Shown here in pieces: positions 10,046-21,532 of a stretch of DNA of 64,000 bases. The stretch spans positions 7,440,001 to 7,504,000 of the forward strand of contig NC_066296.1 in NCBI RefSeq assembly GCF_905404315.1, read 5' to 3'. The first letter of the stretch is position 1, and every line of letters starts with the position of its first letter. The position numbers were made by a program, and so were the translations under genes. Source of the DNA: Leptidea sinapis. Taxonomy: Eukaryota; Arthropoda; Insecta; Lepidoptera; Pieridae. The notes below the pieces were generated by a model. It searched no databases. It had not been told where the DNA came from and worked only from the letters and a program-made list of their open reading frames with translations.

Positions 10046-11320
10046 AGACATGAGATATCTCTCACATATAAAGTGATATCTCACTTTAAAAATACCAAAG
10101 TTTTTACCTAGAATTGTTAACTCTAGAATCTATTATGAATGTGAGTTCTTAATGAAACTTACTAATCCACGAGTGAGAAAAGTGACACCGTTTAAAAGCT
10201 ATAATTTATCAATTCAATGACCGAAACTAATAAATAACAATTATATCACAGTATAATACAAGCAACCCTTTCAGTTAATTAAGCAAATTGGTTTGTGAAA
10301 AGAACTCATTCATGAACAAAAAAAAGTTGAATGTGTAGATTAATGGCAATAGCGGGGATATAACAATTAACTCATAATTAACTCTCTTAATTAAATAAAA
10401 GCTAAAAACGTAGCGTCCCGCTGTGAGCATCCGACTTTTAAATACTAACTATAAAGTCCCTTTCACACAGACGTACACGATTCTACACGGACGCATTTCT
10501 TTCTTTACTAGTACAAATCTTACAGCGTGCATGTTTCTTAAATTAATGAGGTATTTTATTTCTCAAACAGGTAATTATTTTAATAAAGATTTGTTATCAT
10601 CGACGACGTAATTATGTTTTAAAAAAATTAATGATATAACATTTTTGATGTTTTTATCACAACACGTAAGGTGATTACGATGGTTGACATCATTATAAAT
10701 TTCAAAATATTCACACTAAAATGTGGTAGTGGCATCGTTGGAAAATGTATCGTCATATTCTTATCTTACAGAAAAAGATTTTAATCGATACTTATAAGAA
10801 AATTATCCACTCTCCAAAGCAGCACTTTAATACTTGCTTTAAATGATTTTTGTACCCCATAACGAAAAATACATATACAAATTCCAAAATTTGTTGTCTA
10901 CAATAAAGCCTTTGCCTCAATCTCCTCCTCTAATATATTCGTAAAATAAGTATATTTCCTGCTACGTAGCTATTATGCAGATAGTCTGCACCGCATTTCT
11001 GTGTGCGAAAGCCTTTATATTAAGTAATTACTTTTGTATTTCTTAAAACTGTGCTGAACTGTTTTGTCCAATAATTAAATATAAAAATAGTTTTCAACAC
11101 ATTATTGATAAAAATTTTGTGTTACGTTTTTTTTTTAATTTCATTATAAAATAATATATGAATTATCAAATCTGTTTTAGCAATTTATTTAATATTTTTT
11201 TAGAATAGGACGAATTGTCATAATAAATCTGATATGTAAAGACTGTATGTAAAGTGATCACCGTCGCCAACGCTATTGGAACGGTAGATGGATTTTTGAT
11301 TTATTAATGTGTGGGTTAGC
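10046..11320. other. Unassigned DNA
   Basis: Contains a small palindromic patch GAGATATCTCTCACATATAA / TGATATCTCAC at about 10050-10085 and nothing else recognised. Confidence 0.4.
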
Positions 11321-11322
11321 TT

Positions 11323-11830
11323 AAAATTCAAATATTTTTATTCAAAATAGGATGTGACATCACTTATCGAAAATCAAAATCTACCACCTATTCCAAAAAG
11401 AATCCTCAGACCTGAGAAGAATGGGCGCAACATACTCAGCGGGCTTTTTTTGATCAAATAATATGTTTATACATAGTATTGAAATAAAACAATTAAACAA
11501 AACAAATACTGAACAATTAAACTTATTGTTTTATAGCCTGAGGGCGGTCGCTCCATTGCTAATCTATGGCATCATTAAGAAAGTTATTTATGTTATAGTA
11601 ACCTTAACCACACAAACGTTTATAAACAATTCTTTTTAATATCGTAATACATTTGTTTTGAATATTTTCTCGGAACTTGTTGTAAAAGCATATACATCGC
11701 CCCACAAAAGACTTACTAACTCGACTTAGCCGAGTAGTGGGCATTATAAGTTAATGTCTGTTCCTGGTGTTAACATTATGGTTATGACACTCTCTAGCAA
11801 ATTCATTTAATTTAATATTCAAAATACTAA
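11323..11830 (-). mobile_element. LINE-D 3' end
   Basis: AATTCAAATATTTTTATTC at the 3' terminus, GCGGGCTTTTTTTGATC in the UTR, then coding for the GYYNINDFLND and CFYNKFRENIQN-like segments and the RLSRVSKSFVG region (plus strand GACTTACTAACTCGACT). Orientation is minus; the frame is broken. Confidence 0.78.
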
Positions 11831-12045
11831 TGGCTAGCGTGGCTGACTGTTTATGACTTGTCAATCAAAATCGGTTACAGAAACAATATATTCGCTGTTT
11901 GGTCGTTAGAGTAGATGAAGAAAATTATAGTGGAAAGGTGACATATTCCAGTCAGATTTAGGGGTACATCAAGAGAGCATGTACAAAAAATTTGATGTTA
12001 GTGGATATCACCAGGCAAGTATATCCGTATACCGTGCCAATGGTG

Positions 12046-12180
12046 GAGAGTTTCTTGCGCCGCTTCTTCTCTCTCAGAGCTCCATTTGTTTCCGATGCGG
12101 TAGTAGTGTCTAGTATATAAGAAATGACATAAAAATAATTCTAAAGGAATCTAATTTGAGAAAATAAATGCCTTTCAAGC
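12046..12180 (+). mobile_element. LINE-B 3' tail fragment
   Basis: GAGAGTTTCTTGCGCCGCTT through TTGTTTCCGATGCGGTAG to TTTGAGAAAATAAATGCC, the LINE-B terminal 130 bp in plus orientation. Confidence 0.85.
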
Positions 12181-12189
12181 CTTTAAATG

Positions 12190-13700
12190 AAATTATCTGA
12201 CTACCCTCTGCGAGACAGTGTATGTAGTTCTTCGACTATCAAATACAGTTATTAATTAAATTATGAAAATCAAAAAAAAAAAATGAATAGGTTCAAGACT
12301 TGAATACTGGAATGTTTTTCATAAGAATAAGACAATAATCTACAAAAAAATTATAATAAGTAGATACTTCATGTTGACAGCAAGAGCCATAAAGCATCAG
12401 AACTCAAAGCAAATTGTTTTATATATGAGATTGATTGTATTTTATGATGCCAATATCATCGTAAGAGTAGGCAATTTGAACGCAAAGACAAAACAATTCA
12501 AAAATTGTATAAGGCCAATCGTACACGGGTTGACTCAAGTTCGAATTAAATTGTAACGGTTGAATTTCGTTCGATGAGAGAGACATGAAAAAATTAAGAT
12601 TATTTTTATCATTATGTTTGTAGTCTGCTAGGTCTAGTTTCAAGATGTACGTATGATTTTTGAATATATTAATTAAAATGTTACAAGCTTAGATCGTGTA
12701 CTGGTCTCCGTTGTGCTACAAATAGATACCGCACTACCTAAGAAACATTGCTTTTTTATTACGGCAACTATTAGATGCTTGTGTGCGTGGCATCTTGACA
12801 CTCAATGGCATCTTTCAAATTTTGTAACAAACGCTTCGTGTTATTTTATGTTGAAATTAATAAAATACAAAATACTTACTGATGAGATATGATCCCACTG
12901 TCTTTTTTATTTCTTGTAGTATTATAGCACGTCAACGTGACACGTTGTTCGAGACTGGCTCGAGTATTCCCATTTAGGTGTACCAAGTAAAATTTGCCGC
13001 ACTTTGCGAATACACCTGCGGTATTTAGTTAGAGCGCAATAGATTAATTTATGTCAAGTGGATAAGCCACGTTTGCGACGAATTATTAACATAATATTAA
13101 TTATTTGCAACGTGAATATATGAATTTAAGAACAAAAGATATGAGAAGCATTTAGGTATTTACATAATATACATTATATATTGAAGTTTTTAAAGGTATT
13201 TTACACGTATGAGTTCAATCAAATTACAATGTCAGTCCTAAATAAATTCGCTCGCCACAGTCGCTTCGTGTTCGGCGAGCATTATACTTCTTGCATTAAT
13301 AAATCGAATTTTCGAGGTACCCGCCATAAATATGCAGAAGCTATCCAAAATGCGTCCAGTATTTATACCATTTACTGAAATGTTTGGATAATTGCGTCGT
13401 TTGCCGCTCTCATTGCGGCACAAAAAACTGTAGAGTAGCCCCAATGTGAAATATTTTGAGATACGCCCGTTTACATAATATTACACTTGCGTCGGAATTC
13501 GTGGTTTACATAATATATTGAACATCTAAATACGTTGTTTTTGTACGTTTGTCTGCTAATGTAGAATTGGATTGACTGGAATTAATATTGAAAAGACAAT
13601 TATTCGATTTAAAGTCACCGTATAGGAACCTACCTATATGGATAATGGAACCATCATTATGATAATAATTATCAGAAATAGTTCAGATTTTATATATAAT
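12190..13700. other. Unassigned DNA
   Basis: Open frames of 60-75 codons on both strands show no recognisable domain. Could include unique host sequence. Confidence 0.4.
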
Positions 13701-13707
13701 ACTGTAC

Positions 13708-13985
13708 TGTGGGAGGCTCCTTTACACAGGGTGCCGGCTAGATTATGGATACCACAACGGCGCCTGTTTCTGCCGTGAAGCAGTAATGTGTACGAATTAT
13801 TGTGTTTTAGTCTGAAGGGCGCCGTAGCTAGTGAAATTACTGGGCAAATGAGACTTAACATCTAATGTCTCTAGGTGACGAGTGCAGTTGTAGTGCCACT
13901 CAGAATTTTTGGGTTATTCAAGAATCCTGAGTGGCACTGCATTGTAATGGGCGTATAAATTACCATCAGTTGAACGTATGGCTCC
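13708..13985 (-). repeat. R300 dispersed repeat
   Basis: GTGGGAGGCTCCTTTACAC, ATTACTGGGCAAATGAGAC, and the hairpin pair AGTGCCACTCAGAATTTT / GAATCCTGAGTGGCACTG, ending TTACCATCAGTTGAACG. R300 is a non-coding family of about 300 bp, with an internal hairpin around the GCCGCTCAG motif; its class (SINE, LINE 3' tail or MITE) is unresolved. Confidence 0.85.
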
Positions 13986-14380
13986 TTTCGTCGTTGGTAT
14001 AAGCAGCAAAAATAGTTACTATGCCTGCATAAAACGCGAAAATATGTATCCTATCTGGCCAAATTTATAAATATAAGTGTTATAGTTTCAAAATGAGATT
14101 TTTTAACTAACCCGCCACAAGATTTGCGCGTGAAATTCCGTAAAATACTTTCTTAGTTGATCTATACTCGATAAAAGAAATATTCCTACCAAATTTCAAG
14201 TCTATGGGCCTCATGGTTCCAGAGATATCGTGATTAGTACATCTTTTTGCTTTTCAAAAACTTACTTGAATGAGAATATTTGACATTGGTACATTACAAT
14301 AATTATATACTGAATACGAATTTTTATAACAACGCGATGACGAAAGCAAAATATGAAAGAAGGTAGCGTTTGGCTCTTCT

Positions 14381-14900
14381 TTAGATCATTAATACGTCTA
14401 GATAGACTATGACAGCTTTGAAAACGTCGACAAAATTTGAGTTTACAACTAACCTTCGCACGACACGCCACAAGTTAGGATATCATCCCCACCATCTGGA
14501 TGTGTGGCGGTCCTCCACAGTGCTGTTTTCAAGGAGCTTTCTTCCACAAAGCTGTGGAATGAGCTTCCTTGTGCGGTGTTTCCGGGACGATACGACATGG
14601 GTACCTTTAAAAAAAGCGCGTACGCCTTCCTTACAGGCTGGCAACGCTCCTGTGAGTCCTCTGGTGTTGCAAGAGAATGTAGGCGTCGGTGATCACTTAA
14701 CACCAGGTGACCCGTACGCTCGTTTGTCCTCCATTTCCATATAAAAAACCTCTATTTTGAGCAATTCACGCAACACAAAGTGTCATACAAATCGCGAGTG
14801 TAAGACCTAGCTTGTCATGCACACTAAACTAATATTCCTGGCCTGTTTTTATCGGTTGTCTAACAGCAAGACACTCTATGTAGACAAATAAATTACCTAA
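14381..14900 (-). mobile_element. MITE-T copy, split by LINE-A
   Basis: Left part 14381-14452 begins TTAGATCATTAATACGTCTA and includes GACAGCTTTGAAAACGTCGA. Right part 14747-14900 carries the CAATTCACGC...TAAGACCTAGCTTGTCA body and ends in AATAAATTACCTAA. Compared with the uninterrupted copy at 33323-33549 the two parts are contiguous. Confidence 0.8.
14453..14746 (+). mobile_element. LINE-A 3' fragment inserted in MITE-T
   Basis: Carries the HHLDVWRSSTV segment, a small deletion around the LWNELPC region, and the 3' UTR ending CATTTCCATATAAAAAA. Left flank ...AACTAACC and right flank ACCTCTATTTTGAG are the interrupted halves of a MITE-T copy, with ACC or AACC repeated at both joints. Confidence 0.85.
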
Positions 14901-14973
14901 GGCCTCTTCGTTGAATAAACCCGCAAAATGCCTTCGTTACTCGAGGAGATAGATTTTCAGAGCTAATCAATAA

Positions 14974-15111
14974 CCCCCTTATTCATAATAGTCTGCTAAC
15001 TTAAAGCATTGCTAATTCTCACTCTGTCTTCTTCTATTGACCTAAGTCAGAATGAGAAAAAACACTCCTTAGCGGCTGTTTTAAGTTAGCGGACCATTAT
15101 GAATAAGGGGG
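14974..15111. mobile_element. MITE-C, 138 bp
   Basis: Inverted ends CCCCCTTATTCATAATAGTC and GACCATTATGAATAAGGGG... with the inner TGCTAACTTAAA/TTTAAGTTAGC continuing the arms to about 32 bp. Flanked by TA-like dinucleotides, consistent with a Tc1/mariner-type MITE. Confidence 0.8.
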
Positions 15112-15617
15112 TAAATGGTTAATGATAGTCGCACTAGGGATAAAAAAAAATATTTAATTGATAAAGAGATTACATTTTTACGTATAATAATTTTTAAATT
15201 TTATTTTAAATACATAATAATGGTTTAACACTATTATTATAATAAATTTACATTAATCTTATCGCTTCAATTCGAGCCAGTAATGAGCGTTGGTCGCGGA
15301 AAATAAGAAATCCCAAATGTATTTTACAATATTGTTCAAGCCACAGAATAGGTAAAACAGTTTGGAATTGGTCCTTGCCAATTGCCAATTTTGTGTTTTT
15401 AACTTTTATTTATTTAAATTGTACGAATTATTCTATTATTCTAGTCAGCACTTAATAGTAAAATTAAATTCAAAAATATTATTTTTTTAATCATACTTAT
15501 ACTGATAAAGTAGCGGATAAGAGCATTCACGGCATTCATTTTTTGAGATGAACCATTTTTTTTTACATTTTAAAACTAGAACAAAATGTTTACAGCCAAA
15601 AAGAAATTTGACTCGTG

Positions 15618-15656
15618 GGAGGCTACTTTGTACAGGATGCGGCTAAATAACCATAT
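15618..15656 (-). repeat. R300 end scrap
   Basis: GTGGGAGGCTACTTTGTACA and GGATGCGGCTAA only. Confidence 0.5.
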
Positions 15657-15689
15657 TTTAATACAAAATAAAATAAAATAAGACTCTAA

Positions 15690-16010
15690 TAACATAACAA
15701 CCGACATAAAACAATAGATAAAATATGCACTAAAAAGTACAAATATAATTGCGTATTTTCATACAATCTAATTAATTAATCTTATTCTAGTTAACAATTA
15801 TAATAATTGTTATTTTTGGAATCCATGTCCTCTCGGCTCTCACCTTCTCACGTCACGCGTGCGACTCAAGCACACCTCACCTTTAACTATACATAGTCAA
15901 AGGTCAGATGTGCTTAACTATATACATGTAGTTACAAACCTACCTTGGTTGACACCGACTGCAAAAATAACAATAATCGTAACTAGAATTAGATTAATTA
16001 ATTAGATTGT
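15690..16010. mobile_element. AACCGACTTC-type foldback element
   Basis: ATGCACTAAAAAGTACAAAT, then CTTATTCTAGTTAACAATTA and TTATTTTTGGAATCCATGTC on the left; TTGACACCGACTGCAAAAAT and AATCGTAACTAGAATTAG on the right. Centre contains GCGACTCAAGCACACCTC-like sequence common to all copies. Confidence 0.7.
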
Positions 16011-16091
16011 ATGCATTGTGAATTCGGTTAGTAATGATGTGTCTATACTCTAGAGAGACGTTGTAACGAGGATGAGCAACGGATACAATTG

Positions 16092-16505
16092 ATTCAAATT
16101 CAAATATTTTTATTCTAAATACATCACTTATAGAAGAATGGGCGCAATAAACTAAGCGGGCTTTTTTTTTCATCACAAAAATATGTTTACAAAGTCATAT
16201 ATGTTATAGTAACCTTTACCACACAAACGTTATTTAAGAGTGCTTTTGAATAACGTAATACTTTTGTTTTGAACATTATCTGGGATCTTGTTGTAAAAGC
16301 ATATACATCGCCCCACAAAAGACTTACTAACTCGACTGAGCCGTTTATTGGCATTATAAGATTATGTATGTTCCCGGTGTTAGCATTATGGTTATGCCAG
16401 TTTCTAGCAAATGAGATAGATCCAATGAGAGTCGCAGTATTCACACCAAAAAATATTGCTATCAAACCGTTATTAGTGCTCTGTGGCCGTAAGTTAATAT
16501 AGCCT
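16092..16505 (-). pseudogene. LINE-D 3' end with recognisable C-terminus
   Basis: Minus-strand coding 16500-16187 contains RNWHNHNANTGNIHNLIMPI followed after a frameshift by SRVSKSFVG and CFYNKIPDNVQNK-like sequence. The 3' end is ATTCAAATTCAAATATTTTT at 16092. Confidence 0.78.
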
Positions 16506-17208
16506 GTCAAGGGAGAAAGTTCACAGATTTATTCGGTTGTGCTCTTCGCCGGCCCATCGGCCATCCTTACGTAACTGTGTGCTTTAACTTGTACGTAATT
16601 TATTTAAGTGCATCACGCCTGCGTCTGTACCGCGAGTGCTCACTTCTCAGCCACCGGCTCTTCTCTCTTCAACTTTAACAACATATTTATTTGCAACGGG
16701 CTTTACATATTTCATCGCTTCGACAGCGGCCTTTATACACTTTATAATTAATATGCTGGCAATTTATCTTATGGTTTCGTGTTCAACATGATCAAACTGA
16801 ATATTATTATTAAGTCTACGAAGAAATCTTTTGCAGATTCGCATGTTTCTAATGTAATGGTAGCAGATGTAGAACTAAAATATTCACAGATTGTGATATA
16901 CCCTTTAAAATCCAAACGCTACCTTATGCATACCACCCCTATATGTATCCCACGAAATTTCTTCTGGGTACAATAGGCTACAACTCCCTCGAGGCTAGGC
17001 GAAACCGACAGCAACTCACAGTCATGTGCAAAGTTCTCAGAAGTGATATAAATGCGCCAAGTTTGCATGATGATCTATTTAGAATCTTTGTATCTACCGG
17101 ACAATTATTGTTCAAGATTGTTCGCGAGTCCGACACATCGTATTGAGACTCGCACCAACTCACCTAGACCGAGGTCGCTCTTTGCTCTATTAGCGGATGG
17201 ATGGTAGA

Positions 17209-17663
17209 AAATTTATTGAATTAGGCGTTACTTTGCGGAAATCCATAATTATACAAATGATTTAAGTTTTCTTTAGTGTCAATTCCGCCAATATTTTTTT
17301 TTAAAAACAATTCGACACGTGTTTCGCTTCTACACGAGGCATCCTCAGGACGTGTTGTTTCGCCAAAATCTGGCACGAGACATAGTCCTAGTCTATTATG
17401 GATTTCCGCAAAGTAACGCCTAATTCAATAAATTTTCTTAAATCGGCAGGTATAGCTGAACAGGCGAAATTATACATCAAGTTGACCAAGGTTCAGCGTC
17501 TGGCAGCCCAAAACGTTTGGTTCAATTGAGTCTCGTGCCAGATTTTGGCGAGACAACACGTCCTGATGATGCCTAGTATAGAGGCGAAACACGTGTCGAA
17601 TTGTTTTTAAAAACAAATATTGGCGGAATTAACACTAAAGAAAACTTAAATCATTTGTATAAG
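17209..17663. mobile_element. Penelope-like element with 14-bp target duplication
   Basis: Direct repeats GGATGGATGGTAGA at 17195-17208 and 17664-17677 flank the element. Inside, an inverted copy (17209 to about 17390) starts AAAATTTATTGAATTAGG and contains the complement of the hammerhead-like motif. A plus-oriented end (ATTATGGATTTCCGCAAAG) follows, then about 88 bp with an open AGIAEQAKLYIKLTKVQRLA segment ending in a stop, then a plus copy with CCTGATGATGCC, GAGGCGAAACACGTGTCG and AATCATTTGTATAA. An inverted partial copy ahead of a full end is the arrangement usual for Penelope-like retroelements. Confidence 0.7.
17568..17609 (+). ncRNA. Hammerhead-ribozyme-like motif, second copy
   Basis: Here the core is CTGATGA, the most common hammerhead form, followed by TGCCTAGTATAGAGGCGAAA and ACGTGTCG. 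Stem II is GCCT/AGGC with a small internal change. Same extra T as in the 7017 copy. Confidence 0.4.
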
Positions 17664-17779
17664 GATGGATGGTAGACGATTTTAACATAGTACTTGAGTT
17701 TTTGTGAGAAAAATGGATTAACGGTATTTGGATGCATAATAATTGTTAGTTGATTACAGTAAATTTTGTATTCTTACAC

Positions 17780-18211
17780 ATATATAAAATTCTCGTGTCG
17801 CAGTGTTTTTTACCAAACTCCTCCGAAACGGCTTAAAAGGTTTATATAATTTTTTTTGTGTATATCGTGTATGTCTGAGAATCGGCTAATTCTAAATGTC
17901 ACCCAACCCTAAATACTTTTTATATATTTTTTTTATTTATATTTTATTATGATTTAGCATTGAAAAATACATACACAACATTAAATTCTCACTCTTCTTT
18001 ATATTATTCTGTTCCATCCCCAGATTCGCAATAAGGTTGCCAGATAGCAATCGAATACAATAATTGTAGTACTAACGATAAATTTTATGTACGTATATTT
18101 GGTAGGTCTGAGAATCTGTCATCATCTATTTTTTATACCCCAAAAATTTTAACTATTGAATTTTTTTTTTATTACTTTAATTGGCAATACAACGTTTGCT
18201 GTGTCAGCTAG
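17780..18211 (+). mobile_element. Helitron-like repeat
   Basis: Starts at ATATATAAAATTCTCGTGTC, as in the 7623 copy, and ends CAACGTTTGCTGTGTCAGCTAG before T. It holds two partial internal copies of GGTCTGAGAATC...TTTTT, suggesting a dimer or nested copy. Confidence 0.6.
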
Positions 18212-18360
18212 TTAGTAATAAGTTTGGCCTATGGACTTGCATCCCGTGCCACTAAATAAATAAAAAAAAAATGTATCAGCTAGTATGTGTCATATATAAA
18301 TACAAACAACCATATTCTACTTATCTTATTTTTATTTTATTACCGATTTTGATTATTTTT

Positions 18361-18640
18361 ATGGAAATTCGGGACGAGACGAGCAGGACGTTTAGCTGAT
18401 GTTAATTTATACGCCCTGCCCTTTACAATACAGTGCCGCTCAGAATTCTTGAATAGGCCAAAATTTCTGAGTGGCACTACAATTGCGCTCGTCACCTTGA
18501 GACATAAGATGATAAGATGTTATGTCTCATTTGCCCAGTAATTTCACTAGTTACGACGACCTTCAGACCGAAACACAGTAATGTTTACACATTACTGCTT
18601 CACGGCAGAAATATTCGCCGTTGCCGAGCCTCCCACTGGT
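18361..18640 (+). repeat. R300 dispersed repeat
   Basis: ATTCGGGACGAGACGAGCAG to GCCGAGCCTCCCACTGG. The central CATAAGATGATAAGATG holds a small local duplication. The 5' flank ends GGAAATT. Confidence 0.87.
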
Positions 18641-19074
18641 AAAGATTTATTAAAGATGAACATTTCCACACATTAGTAATTGGAATAGATAATTAGTATT
18701 TGATATTTGGTTCATATTTACATTCGTGATCAATGGTCATCATATTACAATTACATTTGCTAGTATCGAATTAGATGCTAGGTGTTAACAACATTTTAGG
18801 TCCTAATAATAATTAAGTTGTTCAATTTTGATAAACAATTGTTAATTTGCTTTGATGATATTGATCTTATAACAATCCTCTTATCCAATTTTCTCCAATT
18901 TTGAGTACAGGTTTATAAACAAGAGAAGAAAAAAAAATGTCTTAAAAGTTTGTATTTGGCTTAGTGCTACGCATTTGCAAGAAGAGATAACATGGAATAT
19001 AAACAAATTATTGTAAGCATTATAAACGATGGCCGATATATGCTAGCTGACCAGACAGACGTTGTTCTGTACAT

Positions 19075-19413
19075 CTTTATATATATATTTCTTGTGTGCG
19101 TGCGTATGTCACTGAACTCCTCCTAGACGGCTGGACAGATTCTACTGAAACTTTCTGTGTGTATTCAGGTGGATTCGAGAATGGTTTAGATTCACAATTG
19201 AACTACCTCCTAAACGGCTGGACCGATTTTGATGATTTTTTTGTGTGTTGCAGTGAATTTGAGATTGGTTTAGATTCTCAATTCCGTCGATATAATATAA
19301 TTATCCTGCTCATGTGTATTTAAGTGGACTCCTGCCAACGGATGGACCGATTTTTCAAATTTAAGACGTGTGTCCGAAATTTCCGACAGGACAACGTCTG
19401 TTGGGTCCACTAG
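19075..19413 (+). mobile_element. Helitron copy 1 of a head-to-tail pair
   Basis: A 3' hairpin GACAGGACAACGTCTG and GGGTCCACTAG end at 19413. Contains CTCCTAGACGGCTGGACAG and CTCCTAAACGGCTGGACCG as internal partial repeats. Another Helitron 3' end in the opposite orientation (CTAGCTGACCAGACAGACG, 19043) abuts it on the left. Confidence 0.65.
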
Positions 19414-19681
19414 TCTTAATATATATTTCTTTTGTACGTCTGTTGTAACTGAACTCCCCCTAAACGGCTGGACCGATTTTGATGAATTGTTTGTGTGTTC
19501 CAGTGATTTTGAGTTTAGATTCTCAATTCCTTCCATATTGTATAATTCTCCTGCTCATGTGAATATATATATATGTTTGTCACTATGTATATATATATGC
19601 ATAGTGAATTCCTCCTAACGGCTGGACCGATTTTTCAAATTTAAGACGTGTGTACAGGACAACGTCTGTCGGGTCCACTAG
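19414..19681 (+). mobile_element. Helitron copy 2, directly abutting copy 1
   Basis: Starts TCTTAATATATATTTC at the base after copy 1's CTAG and ends ACAACGTCTGTCGGGTCCACTAG before T. Shares CTAAACGGCTGGACCGATTT and TTCAAATTTAAGACGTGTGT with copy 1. Confidence 0.65.
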
Positions 19682-20272
19682 TAATAAATAAAATACTGTT
19701 TTTTATGAATTTGTCAATAATATTTCATAAAATCAAGAATTATTTCGTAAAATATACTCAATGTTGTTACAATGAATTAGTTTCACAGCAGAACTGTCAA
19801 GCCAGTCATAATTACAAATTCATAGAAATAGTATTTTATTTATTATGTACAGAACAACAGAAAGTATAAAAATTTCAACTCGTTCCAAAATTTTGCAAAA
19901 TTTATATTATTAATTCATATACTAAACTGAATTAAACTCAGTTGTTTTATTTTGTTGTTTATTTATATTTTAAATCCTCATCGTTAACATGCTGATAATT
20001 GTGTTAAATAGTTTTTTACAAAAATAGTTTTAATTATTTTTAATCCAAATGTTTCTGATATCTGTCAAATTAGGTCATCGTTATACTGAGAAAAACGTAG
20101 ATGATATTATAACTAAACAGTTGAAGTCACTTCGTTCATACAATTATCATTTTTTGATGTGATATAAGGTATTTCTATGATAAACTATGTTTAAAAATGT
20201 TATATCTATATCATCCGCCCTATCTTAGGGATCGTATTCCAGAAGACGTCACGTTCTTCTTTTTTTTATAAA

Positions 20273-20575
20273 AATAAGGGACGAGACGAGCAGGACGTTC
20301 AGCTGATAGTAAATTGATACGCCCTGCTCATTACAATGCAGTGCCGCTCAAGATTCTTGAAAATCTCAAATATTCTGAGTGGCACTAACAATTGCGCTCG
20401 TCACCTTAAGACATAAGATAATCAGTCTCATTTGCCCAGTAATTTCACTAGTTCCGGCACCCTTCAGAAGAAACACAATAATGCTAACACATTGCTGCTT
20501 CACGGCAGAAATAGGCGCCGTTGTGGTACCCATAATCTAGCCGGCATCCTGTGCAAAGGAGCCTCCCACTGGTGC
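20273..20575 (+). repeat. R300 dispersed repeat, near full length
   Basis: TAAGGGACGAGACGAGCAGG to GGAGCCTCCCACTGGTGC, with the GCCGCTCAAGATTCTTG / TATTCTGAGTGGCACT hairpin. Confidence 0.88.
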
Positions 20576-20863
20576 ATTCTTATTATGATTTCATATTCGT
20601 GATCAGGCTTATTGTCTTCCACTGTCGTCATGACTGTGCAAAACAGAAAATATTATTTTAAAGAAAATTGCTTGTGGCGTTATCGTGGCTTATCTTGACT
20701 TACAGATAATAATATGCTTCACAAGTCACAGGATATCACTTTGGACAAGGCCTCAAGGCACTAGGAGAACTTGACACTTAGGATTTAGGAATCTCTAAAC
20801 GAGTTTACAAAGTTACAGGAATATTTTTGTCTATTTATCTTATAAAGACAAAATATGAGAATG

Positions 20864-21005
20864 ATTTTTTTCCCACCTTGATAAATAGTTCGCTTTTAGT
20901 CCTTGGTACGAGGAACAAAAGTGGCTGATTCTCTCCCGGCAAGATGACTTTTCTCCGTCGTACCAGGGACTAAAAGCGAGCTTTTCATGCAGGTGGTAAA
21001 AAAAT
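20864..21005. mobile_element. Inverted-repeat MITE of about 140 bp
   Basis: Outer TTTTTTCCCACCTTGATAA and its partner AGGTGGTAAAAAAA, with inner GCTTTTAGTCCTTGGTACGA paired with TCGTACCAGGGACTAAAAGC. Arms about 50 bp; centre CTGATTCTCTCCCGGC. Confidence 0.7.
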
Positions 21006-21162
21006 TATATATACCGCGATTGTCAATATTCCGCGCGTGAGAATGACCTGCTTTTCTCCCTACGTGCGTAATATAGTATTTTGTAGTTTTTCTTTCTTTA
21101 TGATAATAAAGTACGAAACCTATTTAATAATATCTTTCAACTATTTCTAATAATTGTAGTAA

Positions 21163-21370
21163 GGGACGAGACGAGCGGGACGTTCAGCTGATGGTAATGG
21201 ATACGCCCTGCCCATTACAAAGCAGTGCTGCTCAAGATTCTTGAAAAACCCAAAAACTTTGTCTCATTTACCCAGTAATTTCACTAGCTCCGGCGCCCTT
21301 CAGACCGAAACACAATAAAGCTGACACATTACTGATTCACGGCAGAAATAGGCGCCGTTGTGGTACCCAT
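21163..21370 (+). repeat. R300 dispersed repeat, internally deleted
   Basis: AAGGGACGAGACGAGCGGG through AAACCCAAAAACTT, then a deletion directly to GTCTCATTTACCCAGTAATT. It ends at GTGGTACCCATTGCC and lacks the last 40 bp. Confidence 0.85.
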
Positions 21371-21532
21371 TGCCACGCGATTGAAAATATGTCGAGGGTG
21401 ACAATGACCTATTTTTCTCACTATGTGCGTAATACACTATTCTTCTCGAGAACCAAACTATAAAAAAATTTCAAGACCGCCGGTGCAGTTTCTTACATTA
21501 ATTCTAGGCCTTATGTTTTATTATTATTATTA

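Larger units (their letters stand above)
16880..17750 (+). pseudogene. LINE ORF2 C-terminal relic, fourth family, interrupted by a Penelope-like element
   Basis: Plus-strand coding 16943-17146 contains KFLLGTIGYNSLEARRNRQQ and SLHDDLFRIFVS, the pattern of an insect LINE C-terminal region (LGYNSLxARR...D..RIxVP). After a frameshift it continues HRIETRTNSPRPRSLFALLA and meets a target duplication at 17195. The coding-like GWMVDDFNIVLEFL resumes at about 17664. Confidence 0.65.

Noticed and set aside
14409..14744. 111-codon plus-strand frame
   Set aside because: It spans the joint of MITE-T and LINE-A and partly reads LINE-A out of its native frame.
19270..19536. 88-codon minus-strand frame
   Set aside because: Crosses two abutting Helitron copies and has no protein-like conservation.
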